From: Anaerolineales bacterium
GTDB lineage: Bacteria; Chloroflexota; Anaerolineae; 4572-78; J111
Length of the DNA stretch: 64,000 bases
NCBI GenBank assembly: GCA_020634855.1
Contig: JACKAU010000021.1
Span: 62,001-126,000, forward strand
Direction of reading: 5' to 3'
This document shows positions 42,383 through 53,639 of the stretch, in pieces. The notes beneath the pieces are model-generated. The model ran no database searches. It saw nothing but the letters and a program-made list of their open reading frames with translations, and was not told the origin of the DNA. A program made the position numbers and the translations under genes. Each line of letters starts with the position of its first letter. The first letter of the stretch is position 1.

Positions 42383-42528
42383 GGGGATGTTAACGCCATC
42401 ACCGCAGTTGACTGGCTCAAAAAGACTAATTTTTTAGTCGTGAATTGTTGTTATAAAAAATTTAGTTGTGTGGTTTATTTGGGGCGCAAATAGGTCCACT
42501 TATTGTCTAATAGGGTTATTTTTTTCGA

Positions 42529-42843
42529 TTAGGCCGTAACAGCAAACTGTTTTTTTCGACGAGTAATGATGGCCTCAACGTGTCGTGGCCAATCGTGCAG
42601 TACGGATGGGTCGATATCCGCCCCAGTCGGCCAGACAATCGTTCCCAAATCAGCCTCTAACCGGACTTGATTGAAAAGCTTCAAGTCGCGAAGTGGACCA
42701 AAGATGGGTCCTAACAAAATGGGTTCAAAGTCGATGATCTGTTCCGTACCGTCCTCAAACTCAATTCGGAGGGTATAGTCAGCCACGATCTCAAAACCAG
42801 TTACATCGTAAAGATTGTAATCTTGAACTTCATATTGTGTCAT
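42529..42843 (-). CDS. DUF2442 family protein
   Basis: From the ATG at 42843 (GGGAG nine bases upstream; an ATG nine bases earlier abuts the ribosome site and is unlikely) the product has 104 residues. It has the DUF2442 pattern: VTGFEIVADYTLRIEFEDGT, FNQVRLEADLGTIVWPTGADIDPSVLHD. DUF2442 and DUF4160 genes are regularly paired, as here, and behave like a toxin-antitoxin module; no toxicity is proven from sequence. Confidence 0.8.
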   Translation of the reverse strand: MTQYEVQDYNLYDVTGFEIVADYTLRIEFEDGTEQIIDFEPILLGPIFGPLRDLKLFNQVRLEADLGTIVWPTGADIDPSVLHDWPRHVEAIITRRKKQFAVTA

Positions 42844-42865
42844 AAATCTCATCTCCCGGCAGTTT

Positions 42866-43132
42866 CTAACTTAATCCGTCAATTTTATCAAGTGGTTGTT
42901 CTTGTTCTATGCGCTGCCAATTTTCAAGCAGTTCTTCTCCGTGTATTTCGGCCCAGGCTAGAATAAGTCTTTGTTGCTTTCTGGGCATTGCGCCGGCTAA
43001 CATAGCCGGGGGCATAATTGTGAAACTGGCTTTATACTCTCCAAAGCGGGCGTGAAAGTGTGGCAGTTGATGATAACCAAATTCGTAATACATGGTAATA
43101 ATAATACCGTAAAATCGCGATATTTCAGGCAT
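42866..43132 (-). CDS. DUF4160 family protein
   Basis: ATG at 43132; 88 residues. It shows the DUF4160 signature: MPEISRFYGIIITMYY, then HQLPHFHARFGEY and a helix MPRKQQRLILAWAEIHGEELLENW. It is separated from the downstream DUF2442 gene by 22 bp. The upstream MntA-like stop overlaps its ribosome-site region. Together the three minus-strand genes form a compact accessory module. Confidence 0.82.
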   Translation of the reverse strand: MPEISRFYGIIITMYYEFGYHQLPHFHARFGEYKASFTIMPPAMLAGAMPRKQQRLILAWAEIHGEELLENWQRIEQEQPLDKIDGLS

Positions 43133-43134
43133 TT

Positions 43135-43455
43135 TCAAATATCATAAATAACTTCTAATGATTTCAATACATCATCTTTGATCAAAGATTTCAGCCCATC
43201 ACGCAGCACCAAATCAACGTCACGCTGTAATAAAGCTGACAAATCCAACTGCATCCCGGCCAAATCCATGAGGGTTAGGGTTTCGTCAGCACCCGGTTCA
43301 AACTCAATTAAAACATCAACGTCGCTGTCCGGCCCAAAATCATCACGCAGCACCGAGCCAAACAGAGCCATTTCTTGAATTCGATGCTGACGGCAAAAGG
43401 CGGCAATCGCTTCCGTTGGGATGGGCAGTGAGAGGCGGTGCGGAGTTGTCTCCAT
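43135..43455 (-). CDS. MntA-type nucleotidyltransferase (antitoxin-like)
   Basis: A 106-residue minimal nucleotidyltransferase. GSVLRDDFGPDSDVDVLIEF provides GS-x10-DxD; LFGS precedes it. GGAGG lies eight bases upstream of the ATG. MntA antitoxins normally AMPylate a HEPN toxin (HepT), but no HEPN gene is adjacent. Instead it is coupled to DUF4160 and DUF2442 genes. Whether it works with these or is an orphan is open. Confidence 0.82.
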   Translation of the reverse strand: METTPHRLSLPIPTEAIAAFCRQHRIQEMALFGSVLRDDFGPDSDVDVLIEFEPGADETLTLMDLAGMQLDLSALLQRDVDLVLRDGLKSLIKDDVLKSLEVIYDI

Positions 43456-43534
43456 TTTTCATCCTCCATTGCTTTCCGATATCATAACAGATTTTTAGCC
43501 AAGGTTCAAACAAAATAGAAGGCTCGTGCAACAT

Positions 43535-45052
43535 TCACTCGATGGGGAGTATCCACCGTTTCGGCAGAAGACTGTTTTGCTGCTGCGATAAATCCACAGT
43601 CGGGTCGATCAATAACCGGCTGGAGCGGCCGTTGAAACTGACGTAAGCCTCGGCTCGGATTTCGAGATCGGACTGATTGGGACCGGCCAGCCGCCTCTCC
43701 AGATAGTGGGCGAATTCCAAAATCATATCGGGTTGGAACGACATCTGCTTTTCTTGCTGGTAGGTCAGGTAATCGCGGGGATAGACGGTCCATTCCTGGC
43801 CGGTGTTGGGGTCGCGGACGAGAAAGAGGGTGAAGCCGGTTTTTTCGACCAGCATCACGCGCCAGGAAAAGCGGAAGCCTTCTTCGGTCCAGAGGACGCT
43901 GCCGGGGTACAGCCAATGGCGTAGGGGGATGAGGATTTGGAGGATGAAGAACAGGCTTAGCAGGATGAGAATGAGGCGTTCGGTTCGGGATGGTTGAGGG
44001 GAGTGATGGTTGTTATTGGGAGAATTCGAGGGGCGGTTTGAGGCGGAGGTTGTCGCCGTAGATAATGAGAGTGTCGAGATTTTAGTGGGTGAGATCGGGC
44101 TGAGGCCGGCTGAAGCCTCGACCCCGGAGGCAAAGGTTAATTTCATCGGCAGCAGGCGACCGGGAAGCGTGTGATCAACGCGAACGGACAGGCGGTGGAA
44201 AATCGTTCGGATGAACGTGATAGCCGCTTGGTAATCTTGTTCGGAAAAGAAGATGGTCGTGCAGGCGATCATAATCCACGGAAACATGCCGATGGGGAAC
44301 AGCTTGGCGGTCATCAGGTGAAAGCCGATGACGGTTAGATAAGCGGCCGGGCGGGTTTTGCGCCACAGCAGGAAAAAGGGGATGGTTAGATCGTAGATAG
44401 CCCCGCTCCAACTCATCAGGTAGGCGAACCAGGTGTGATCGAACAGAAAGCCGATGAATGGGAAGCCGGTTTGCGCGGCCAGCCACAGCTTGAGCGGCAT
44501 CGCCTGAAAAAGCCAGTCGCCGTTAAGCTTGGCGATACCGGCAAAGACGTAGACCAGCCCCAACTGTACCCGGATGGCGAAAATGGTCCAACGCGGCACG
44601 ACGCCGGTTTTTAGCGCCGGCCACAGCCAGCTATCGAGGGAACCACTGCGATGCAGCGGCAAAAAAATCAATAGAAAACTGAGCAGTGAGATAAAGTAGT
44701 AGTGATTGAGGTAGTAGGTTTTATCGAGCAGTTCGGTGTAGGTGAACAGCAAGAAAAAAGCGATGATGGCGGCGCGGTACATAAAACCCAACGCAATGAA
44801 CAGCGCGGCAAGCGCTACCAGCCCGAAAACGAGATACAGCCCAACGCCGGGCAGCGGTTTGACCCAGGAGAAGCCGTAATAAGTAAAGTGGAATTCCGGC
44901 TTGAGATAAAAGGCCTCGATCCAGCCGTTCGCCATAAAGCGAATCGTGCTGGCCAGCATCAACAGACCGAACAGGACTCTAAAAACCACCAACGGTAAAA
45001 TTGAAACCGGTTGGCGTAAGTCCGGCAGCCGGCCGGTTAGTTTAGTCGCCAT
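43535..45052 (-). CDS. HTTM-domain (vitamin K-dependent gamma-carboxylase-like) membrane protein
   Basis: A 505-residue protein. The N-terminal 320 residues carry about eight membrane segments of the HTTM type (FRVLFGLLMLASTIRF, LDKTYYLNHYYFISLLSFLLIFLP, QLGLVYVFAGIAKLNGDWL, YDLTIPFFLLW). The C-terminal 130 residues are soluble and resemble the carboxylase-like tail (FRFSWRVMLVEKTG). A Ser/Thr/Asn-rich linker (about 325-355) separates them. The start overlaps the imelysin stop by 11 bp, making it the last gene of an imelysin / di-haem / imelysin / HTTM operon. Such clusters are linked to iron in other bacteria. Substrate modification is unproven. Confidence 0.82.
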   Translation of the reverse strand: MATKLTGRLPDLRQPVSILPLVVFRVLFGLLMLASTIRFMANGWIEAFYLKPEFHFTYYGFSWVKPLPGVGLYLVFGLVALAALFIALGFMYRAAIIAFFLLFTYTELLDKTYYLNHYYFISLLSFLLIFLPLHRSGSLDSWLWPALKTGVVPRWTIFAIRVQLGLVYVFAGIAKLNGDWLFQAMPLKLWLAAQTGFPFIGFLFDHTWFAYLMSWSGAIYDLTIPFFLLWRKTRPAAYLTVIGFHLMTAKLFPIGMFPWIMIACTTIFFSEQDYQAAITFIRTIFHRLSVRVDHTLPGRLLPMKLTFASGVEASAGLSPISPTKISTLSLSTATTSASNRPSNSPNNNHHSPQPSRTERLILILLSLFFILQILIPLRHWLYPGSVLWTEEGFRFSWRVMLVEKTGFTLFLVRDPNTGQEWTVYPRDYLTYQQEKQMSFQPDMILEFAHYLERRLAGPNQSDLEIRAEAYVSFNGRSSRLLIDPTVDLSQQQNSLLPKRWILPIE

Positions 45053-46262
45053 CGCTGTCGTTAAAGGTCATCGTTACCGCTAGATGATTGGCCATATCGG
45101 CTTTGATTAAAACGATCAGCTTACGGGCCTCATTGTAAACTAGCTCCACCTGATCGGGCTGGTTTTCCATTGCCTGGTGAAGCGGCTCGTCGATGGCCTC
45201 CAGCGCGGCCTGGGTGGTCTTGATTTGATCGTTGATCACCTTCGACAGCGGTTGGCCTTCATACTCGGCCCCGACATAGTCAAGGTAGTCATCAAAGCCA
45301 GGCTGTTGACCGGCTTCGCTGCCGCCGTTAAACACGGTGGCAAAGCCCTCAAAGTTGCTGTGAAGCAGTTGGCCGGAGATACCGCTCAACTCCGCTTCGA
45401 CCAACTCCGGTCGAACCCCGGCTTGAGACGTTTTCCCCAACGGATGCCCAATTTTCCGTTTGACGATATCTTCCAGGCTGGCGGCCATTTGGTTGACCAG
45501 TAAACTGATCGAAGCTTGGGGATCGCCGCCGTCCGCCTCGGCGTTGATAAAAACCCCGGCGTAATTGTCACCTTCGGCGGCCCAAATGTCGAGCAACTCT
45601 TTGGCTTTGTTGTTGAGATTTTCCGTGGCGGCCACCAGATACTGCATCCGTTTTGAACCGGTTGGGCCATCGGTAAAGGTGCTGACCAGTTGGGCGTTCC
45701 CCGCCGGATTAAAAATTAGGTATTCGATGGCCGGCAAGCCTTTGGTTGTTGAGCCGATGGAGTCGATCAGCGGCTCATCAATGGTCTCTTGATCGGCGAT
45801 GAGCGACTCGATAAAGTCAACGTTGGTCGGCCACTTGTCGATTTTGTTGTAGATCTCCATAAATGACACCAAATCGCCGTTGGCATTGCGAAAAGACCCC
45901 AACTCAAAAAATACCAACCGGTTCCAGCCCATCGCTGCCTGCTGCCAGGCTTGTTGGACCGCTTCTAAGTTGGCCTCGGTCGGATCATCGCGAAACTGAT
46001 GAGCGGCGGCTTCCAAGGCGGCGGCCTGTTCCCCAAAATCTTCGAGCAGCGGCACAATCACCTTGTCGGCCATATTGGCCAGCAGTTCATGGCGATCAAA
46101 CCCGCTGCCGGTAACCATTTCTTCGGTAGGCGGCGCGGCTTCCTGGGTCTCAGATACTTCAGGCTGCGCCGATGAGTTGCAACCGGCGAGGAGTAGATAA
46201 ATTAGCCCGATTAGGCTAAAGGTGATCATCGAGCGAGTGGTTAAAGGGAGTGAACGCTTCAC
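45042..46262 (-). CDS. Imelysin (M75) family lipoprotein, variant lacking the motif His
   Basis: GTG start; 406 residues with a lipobox LLAGC near residue 28. Two helical imelysin repeats follow. The family's GxHxxE metal-site motif reads GLPAIEYLIF, with proline at the usual histidine, a form seen in one imelysin subgroup. C-terminal DQIKTTQAALEAIDEPL and NEARKLIVLIKADM are typical. It acts in the periplasm or on the cell surface, probably in iron binding or redox, alongside the di-haem protein encoded 150 bp upstream. Confidence 0.82.
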   Translation of the reverse strand: MKRSLPLTTRSMITFSLIGLIYLLLAGCNSSAQPEVSETQEAAPPTEEMVTGSGFDRHELLANMADKVIVPLLEDFGEQAAALEAAAHQFRDDPTEANLEAVQQAWQQAAMGWNRLVFFELGSFRNANGDLVSFMEIYNKIDKWPTNVDFIESLIADQETIDEPLIDSIGSTTKGLPAIEYLIFNPAGNAQLVSTFTDGPTGSKRMQYLVAATENLNNKAKELLDIWAAEGDNYAGVFINAEADGGDPQASISLLVNQMAASLEDIVKRKIGHPLGKTSQAGVRPELVEAELSGISGQLLHSNFEGFATVFNGGSEAGQQPGFDDYLDYVGAEYEGQPLSKVINDQIKTTQAALEAIDEPLHQAMENQPDQVELVYNEARKLIVLIKADMANHLAVTMTFNDSDGD

Positions 46263-46300
46263 AAAGGTGACCTTTCTCTTGTAAACTACTCAGCCATCAG

Positions 46301-46394
46301 GTCATTTCGAGCGACGAAGGAAAGAGAAATCCCTCGGAAGAGTATTTGCAACCGGAAGCTGTAGGGATTTCTCCGCCTGCGGCTACGAAATGAC
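46301..46394. repeat. Intergenic palindromic repeat (GTCATTTCG type)
   Basis: Ends GTCATTTCG and CGAAATGAC, with inner arms AGAAATCCCT and AGGGATTTCT. A very common dispersed bacterial repeat; here it lies between the di-haem and imelysin genes and may fold in the polycistronic mRNA. Confidence 0.6.
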
Positions 46395-46413
46395 ATGCCT
46401 GAGCCGTTACCTT

Positions 46414-47850
46414 TCATAAAGATTTCAAAAACGTAATCAAGGCGTCACGATCGGCCTGGCTCATGTTTAGGAAAGATTCCTGGGCCGATTCGGCTTCGCC
46501 GCCGTGCCACAGAATGGCCTCGGTTAAGTTTCTGGCCCGGCCATCGTGTAAATAATAGGTGTGTTTGTTGACCGTCTCGATTAGGCCGATACCCCACAGC
46601 GGCGGCGTGCGCCATTCGGTGCCGGTGGCTTGAAAGTCGGGCCGGTTGTCGGCTAAGCCGTCGCCCATATCGTGCAGCAGTAAGTCGGTGTAGGGGTGGA
46701 TGGTTTGATGGGAGAGCGTTGGAATAGACGGATGGATGCCCGTTTGCATGACCGGCGTGTGGCAGGCCGTGCATTGGGCGTCGGTGAAGAGTTGCTGGCC
46801 TTGCAAGACGGTTTCATCCTGCCCATCGCGCTGAGCCGGAACGGCCAGCGAACTGGCGTAGAGCACGACCTTGAGCAAGTCATCATCGGCGATTTCAGGT
46901 TGGCCGCCGTCGACCGCGTCCAGACATTCGGTTTGGGGGATGGCGCACTCTTGCTCCGGAAACAGCGTGGTCGAGATGCCGATGTCGCCGACAAATGCGC
47001 CGGCCACCTGCTGGAGAACGTGCGGCTGGTTGGCTTTCCAGCCGAATCGACCCAGAGCCATACGGTTGTTAAAGGCATCCCAGACGTAGTTCGGCCGGCC
47101 GGAGATGCCGTCGCCGTCGGCATCGTTAGGATCGGCCAGGGCCAGGATGGTCTCCTCCGGCACGGCTTCGAGCAGGCCCATGCCGATCATCTGGTTGGCA
47201 ACGCGCGGCGACATCATCGTTTCCGGGTGGAGATCGCCATAGGCCAGGTCAACCAATTCATAGGTGGGTTCGCGCAGACTGTACGATGTGCCGTCGGCAA
47301 AAGCGCCGGGAGTTTCGCTGTAAACCACGCGGATCGAACCTTCGGCGGGCGTCCCATTAATCGCCTGGTCTTGAAACTGGCCGCCGTAGTTCGGTTCCGG
47401 CAGGGGCGCTTTGTGGATATCGGAGCTGGGAATGCTGAGGCGGATGAGAAAACCGGTGGACAATTCGCCGTCCGTTTCCGGCGGGCGGCCTCGACCGTCT
47501 TTGAAATGGCAGCCCGCACAAGAGCGCGAATTGAACAATGGACCTAAGCCATCGCGGGCGGTAGTCGAAGCCGGGGCCGTAACCCAGTTCTGGTTGAAAA
47601 AGGAATTGCCCACAAAAAAGAGTAGGCCGTCGTGGCGGTCCAGGCCGGGCGCCGGCTGGCCGAAGGCGTTGGGGGTGGTGTTAAACACCGTTGTTTGTCC
47701 GCCCAATAATTCTTCGCCCGGGTCGGAAACTTCGCTATCGGAAACCGGTTCCGGATTGGCCGTATTACATGCGATGAAGAGGAACAGGCCGGACAACGCT
47801 AAAATGATAAAAATGAAGGCGTTTATGGATCGGTGCAATTTTTGGCTCAC
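46414..47850 (-). CDS. Di-haem c-type oxidoreductase (DUF1111) lipoprotein
   Basis: GTG start; 478 residues with a lipobox-like LFIAC at residues 24-28. Two haem-binding CxxCH motifs are at 111-115 (CAGCHFKDGRG) and about 360-364 (CTACHTPVM). Family features also include LGPLFNSRSC, GRFGWKANQPHVLQQ, and a C-terminal RTPPLWGIG and LHDGRARNLTEAILWHGGEA resembling the MauG/CcpA-type distal haem region. Members are called thiol oxidoreductases, although the substrate is not established. It lies between two imelysin genes, the arrangement seen in iron-related loci. A perfect 26-bp palindrome lies 11 bp upstream of the start. Confidence 0.87.
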   Translation of the reverse strand: MSQKLHRSINAFIFIILALSGLFLFIACNTANPEPVSDSEVSDPGEELLGGQTTVFNTTPNAFGQPAPGLDRHDGLLFFVGNSFFNQNWVTAPASTTARDGLGPLFNSRSCAGCHFKDGRGRPPETDGELSTGFLIRLSIPSSDIHKAPLPEPNYGGQFQDQAINGTPAEGSIRVVYSETPGAFADGTSYSLREPTYELVDLAYGDLHPETMMSPRVANQMIGMGLLEAVPEETILALADPNDADGDGISGRPNYVWDAFNNRMALGRFGWKANQPHVLQQVAGAFVGDIGISTTLFPEQECAIPQTECLDAVDGGQPEIADDDLLKVVLYASSLAVPAQRDGQDETVLQGQQLFTDAQCTACHTPVMQTGIHPSIPTLSHQTIHPYTDLLLHDMGDGLADNRPDFQATGTEWRTPPLWGIGLIETVNKHTYYLHDGRARNLTEAILWHGGEAESAQESFLNMSQADRDALITFLKSL

Positions 47851-47860
47851 TTCAGGAAAG

Positions 47861-47886
47861 GGTCAGTGGTAAATTTACCACTGACC
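47861..47886. promoter_or_regulatory. Perfect 26-bp palindrome upstream of the di-haem gene
   Basis: GGTCAGTGGTAAA followed directly by its exact reverse complement, no spacer, 11 bp upstream of the GTG at 47850. It could be an operator, an intercistronic stem between the imelysin gene (stop at 47995) and the di-haem gene, or both. No T-run follows on the minus strand. Confidence 0.5.
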
Positions 47887-47994
47887 CAGCTTAATTGATT
47901 CGGTAAATCATAAGTTGCTTGGCTCGGATTGCCAAATTCGAGCCAAAGCCAAGCCTTTGTATCCAGCGTGATCGACTGGATGGTTAGTTGGCGC

Positions 47995-49239
47995 TTACTC
48001 AGGCAGGGCAGTATTGATCGTCAAGCCTAAATCCGAGCTGGCTTCGGCTATTTTGTCGCCGCTGTCTTGCAGAGCCGTGACCACTTCCAGAATTTGTGGG
48101 CGCTCGTCGGCTAAGACAATGGCCTGATCAAAGGGAACGTGGATGCTGTTGACTTGTTGTAAAGTGGCGTCGAGCAGGCTCAGCAGTTCTTCATTCATAT
48201 CGGGGTTGACCGCTGCGATGATATCGGCCAGGGAGGCGCCGCTGACGGTGGAGCCATCGACGCGGGTGTATTCACCCACGTAGACGTTGTAGATGCCCTG
48301 GGCGTTGGTGATGATATCGCGGTGGGTGTTGTCGCTGAAGCAGGAGTGCTCGTCTTCCTGGTCTTGGTTGTCGTAGGCGGTGAAGATGCGCTCGCCGGCC
48401 AGTTCCGATTTACTCAGCACGCCGATACCGGTGAAGATCTTTTGCAGGGCTTCGTCCGGCGGCTGGCTTAAGAAGTCGGCGCGATAGTTGCCCTCGACGG
48501 CCGGGTCCCAGGTTTCTTTTAATTCAGCCAAATCTTCGACCAGCAGCTCGGCGGCTGTCTGTAAGTAGAGGGCGCGCCGATCCGGGTTGGGGGCGGCGCC
48601 GTCGGCGATGTAATCGGTGTAGGGCCGGTTGCCCGCGCCGTCGCTGCTTAAGTCTTGGCCCCACAGCAAAAACTCGATGGCGTGGAAGCCGGTGCTGATG
48701 TTCTCTTCCGCGCCGACCTCGTTCAGTGAGATCAGCAACTCTTTATCAATGGTCGGGTAGGTTTCGACATCGTTGATGATACCGCTGGTTTCCTCGCCGT
48801 CAACGTAATCGATATAAACCTCGTCCAGCGGCCAGGCGTTGATCAACCCTTCCGGGCCGTCCTCATCGTCGATGGGGCCGCCGTAAAAGCGAAAGGCTTC
48901 GGTTTGGCCGTAAGGCTCGCGGGCGGCCAGCCAGGCTTCTTTGGCCGCTTGCATCGTTTCGGCGGTCGGGTCGGCCACAAAGGCATCGATCTTGTCTTGC
49001 AGTTCGACGGCTGAATTGTAGGCATCCTCATAATTGGCGAAAACGATGTTAGCGTAGGTCTCGACGGCTTCTGTTTTGAGGGCATCTAGATCGGCTGTCT
49101 CGGCCGCGCCGGCTGCCGGGGCTGCGGTCGGTTCCTCGGCGGGGGTCTCGACAGTGGGGGCGGTGCTGCCGCAGGCTACCATAAGGGTAATTGCCGCCAA
49201 CGCTAAAACGGCGGCTGTCACTTTACTGAATCGATTCAC
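47995..49239 (-). CDS. Imelysin (M75) family lipoprotein
   Basis: GTG start with AAGGAG upstream; 414 residues. The lipobox MVACG is near residue 20, followed by a Pro/Glu/Ala-rich linker. The imelysin motif STGFHAIEFLLWGQDLS contains GxHxxE with His and Glu intact, unlike the second imelysin of this cluster. DDEDGPEGLINAWPLDEVYIDYV and CFSDNTHRDI are also family-typical. It is the first gene of the imelysin / di-haem / imelysin / HTTM operon. Probable surface iron-binding or iron-uptake function. Confidence 0.88.
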   Translation of the reverse strand: MNRFSKVTAAVLALAAITLMVACGSTAPTVETPAEEPTAAPAAGAAETADLDALKTEAVETYANIVFANYEDAYNSAVELQDKIDAFVADPTAETMQAAKEAWLAAREPYGQTEAFRFYGGPIDDEDGPEGLINAWPLDEVYIDYVDGEETSGIINDVETYPTIDKELLISLNEVGAEENISTGFHAIEFLLWGQDLSSDGAGNRPYTDYIADGAAPNPDRRALYLQTAAELLVEDLAELKETWDPAVEGNYRADFLSQPPDEALQKIFTGIGVLSKSELAGERIFTAYDNQDQEDEHSCFSDNTHRDIITNAQGIYNVYVGEYTRVDGSTVSGASLADIIAAVNPDMNEELLSLLDATLQQVNSIHVPFDQAIVLADERPQILEVVTALQDSGDKIAEASSDLGLTINTALPE

Positions 49240-49458
49240 TTCATCTCTCCTTGTTGATAGTTGATATAGGATGTAAACAGGTTCTCTATGGTAGTCCCCA
49301 TTTCAGTTGGCATCAATAGCTCTCTGTTAATCCTTTTTCTTTAACCGGCTAATTTCGCGGCTAACCTTTGCACGAGTGGGTATTAACTGAGGTTAGGCGT
49401 GCGGTTTTGGATGGTTGATATAAAAGTAACCGGAATAAGGTTATTTGGTTTAGGGAGG

Positions 49459-49641
49459 TTAAAATAAGTTGGTCATGTCAACCGTTTTGTTGTCGGGCAT
49501 AATGTAGGCCAGGTCGTGGACAAAGCGGCCCTTAGCGTAATGCTTGGTTACGGTGACCTCGCCTTCATCATCGACAAATATTTCAGGCGTCCAACCGTAA
49601 TCGTAGGGCGTCATATCGGCCGGGGTGGCAACCGCGTTCAA
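49459..49641 (-). pseudogene. Fragment of a DUF839 (PhoX-like) protein
   Basis: About 60 codons: NAVATPADMTPYDYGWTPEI, then TVTKHYAKGRFVHDLAYIMP and DNKTVDMTN, resembling an internal segment of DUF839/PhoX-type phosphatases (YGW...KH.A.GRF.HE). The fragment has no plausible start other than TTG and ends where the parent family would continue, so it is a remnant. Confidence 0.45.
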
Positions 49642-49712
49642 ATCTGCAAAAAAAACGATGTTCGAGTATGATAAGGGTTACAGAAATTTGGGAGGGTGCA
49701 AGCAAACGTCTT

Positions 49713-50363
49713 ATGCGATTATCTTTTATTGGAATGTCAGGTACAGGGAAATCCCACTGGTCAAGCCGATTGGTCGAGCAGGGGTACAAGCGTTTTTGTT
49801 GCGATGATTTGATCGAGCAGCGGCTGCAACCGGAATTAACCACACCGGAGGGAACGATGATTTCTATGGGGGAGTGGATGGGCTTTCCTTATGAAGCCCA
49901 CTATCCGGAACGTGAGGCCAAATATTTGGGTTACGAAGTGGAAATTCTGACAGAGATTTTGAATCATATTGAAGCTAATCCTAAGCATAATCGTAATATT
50001 ATTATCGATACCACCGGCAGCGTCATCTACATGGAGACTGACTTGCTCGAACGGCTGCAAAGGCTGACCACCATCGTTTATCTCGATACGCCGCTGGCGG
50101 TGCAGGAACGGATGCGCTCGGCCTACTGCACCAATCCGGCCCCGGTGGTATGGCGCGACAAATTTAACCAGCAGCCCAACGAAACGCACGAAGCTGCTCT
50201 GGCCCGGTGCTATCCTGACTTGCTAGCATCGCGCACCCACGAATATAAGAAATGGGCCGATATCACGTTGGATTATCATCTGCTTAGGCAGCCTGCCTTT
50301 GGCGTTGATGATTTTCTGAACGAAATCAGTAACGTATATACGGTGGTTGAGAAAGCCCTTTGA
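49713..50363 (+). CDS. P-loop kinase-like ATPase
   Basis: 216 residues if started at the ATG 49713; an ATG at 49668 would add 15 residues. GGGAGG lies 17 bases before the inner ATG, an unusually long gap, so the start is uncertain. The Walker A GMSGTGKS is at residues 7-14, followed by FCCDDLI and a late NIIIDTTGS and TIVYLDTPL, the layout of shikimate/gluconate-kinase-type P-loop proteins. A substrate cannot be named. It sits directly upstream of the large LuxR regulator gene (18 bp gap). Confidence 0.75.
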   Translation: MRLSFIGMSGTGKSHWSSRLVEQGYKRFCCDDLIEQRLQPELTTPEGTMISMGEWMGFPYEAHYPEREAKYLGYEVEILTEILNHIEANPKHNRNIIIDTTGSVIYMETDLLERLQRLTTIVYLDTPLAVQERMRSAYCTNPAPVVWRDKFNQQPNETHEAALARCYPDLLASRTHEYKKWADITLDYHLLRQPAFGVDDFLNEISNVYTVVEKAL

Positions 50364-50381
50364 TTTTAATGGACGGTAACG

Positions 50382-53285
<2,904 letters not shown>

Positions 53286-53414
53286 CTCTAGGGCCTACCC
53301 CGCAAAAATAAACCCGGCGATACCTCTTTTGGTTCCCGACAAACCCTTCGTTTAGTGATAAAGTAGAAGAGTAACGGTTGGATACTACTTTTTTATTAAA
53401 CGGAGGCGAAACCT

Positions 53415-53636
53415 ATGATCACCACCTATAAAATTCGAATTAAAGGCCACCTCGATCAGCGGTGGGCTGATTGGTTCGGCGATCTGACGCTGACGCAGCA
53501 GCCCGACGGCACCACAGTGCTGGTCGGGCCGGTTGTCGATCAGGCGGCGTTGTACGGGATTCTGACCAAGATTCATAACTTGGGGATGCCGCTGTTGGAA
53601 GTTCACCGACTTTCGGATGAAGCCCAGACGAACTAA
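53415..53636 (+). CDS. Small conserved hypothetical protein
   Basis: 73 residues, with GGAGG and a good spacer before the ATG. Pattern: MITTYKIRIKGHLDQRWADW, FGDLTLTQQPDGTTVLVGPV, then a helix LYGILTKIHNLGMPLLEV. It looks like one beta-alpha-beta unit. Similar small proteins are common in Chloroflexota and Actinomycetota by my recollection, without known function. Its stop is 3 bp from the stop of the convergent spermidine-synthase-like gene. Confidence 0.7.
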   Translation: MITTYKIRIKGHLDQRWADWFGDLTLTQQPDGTTVLVGPVVDQAALYGILTKIHNLGMPLLEVHRLSDEAQTN

Positions 53637-53639
53637 CCC

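Noticed and set aside
42424..42440. Terminator at GACTAA-TTTT-TTAGTC
   Set aside because: The stem is only six AT-rich base pairs and there is no clear T-run, so it is too weak to list.
49240..49458. Fur box upstream of the imelysin operon
   Set aside because: No convincing GATAATGATAATCATTATC-like 19-bp match was seen, although the operon type suggests iron control.
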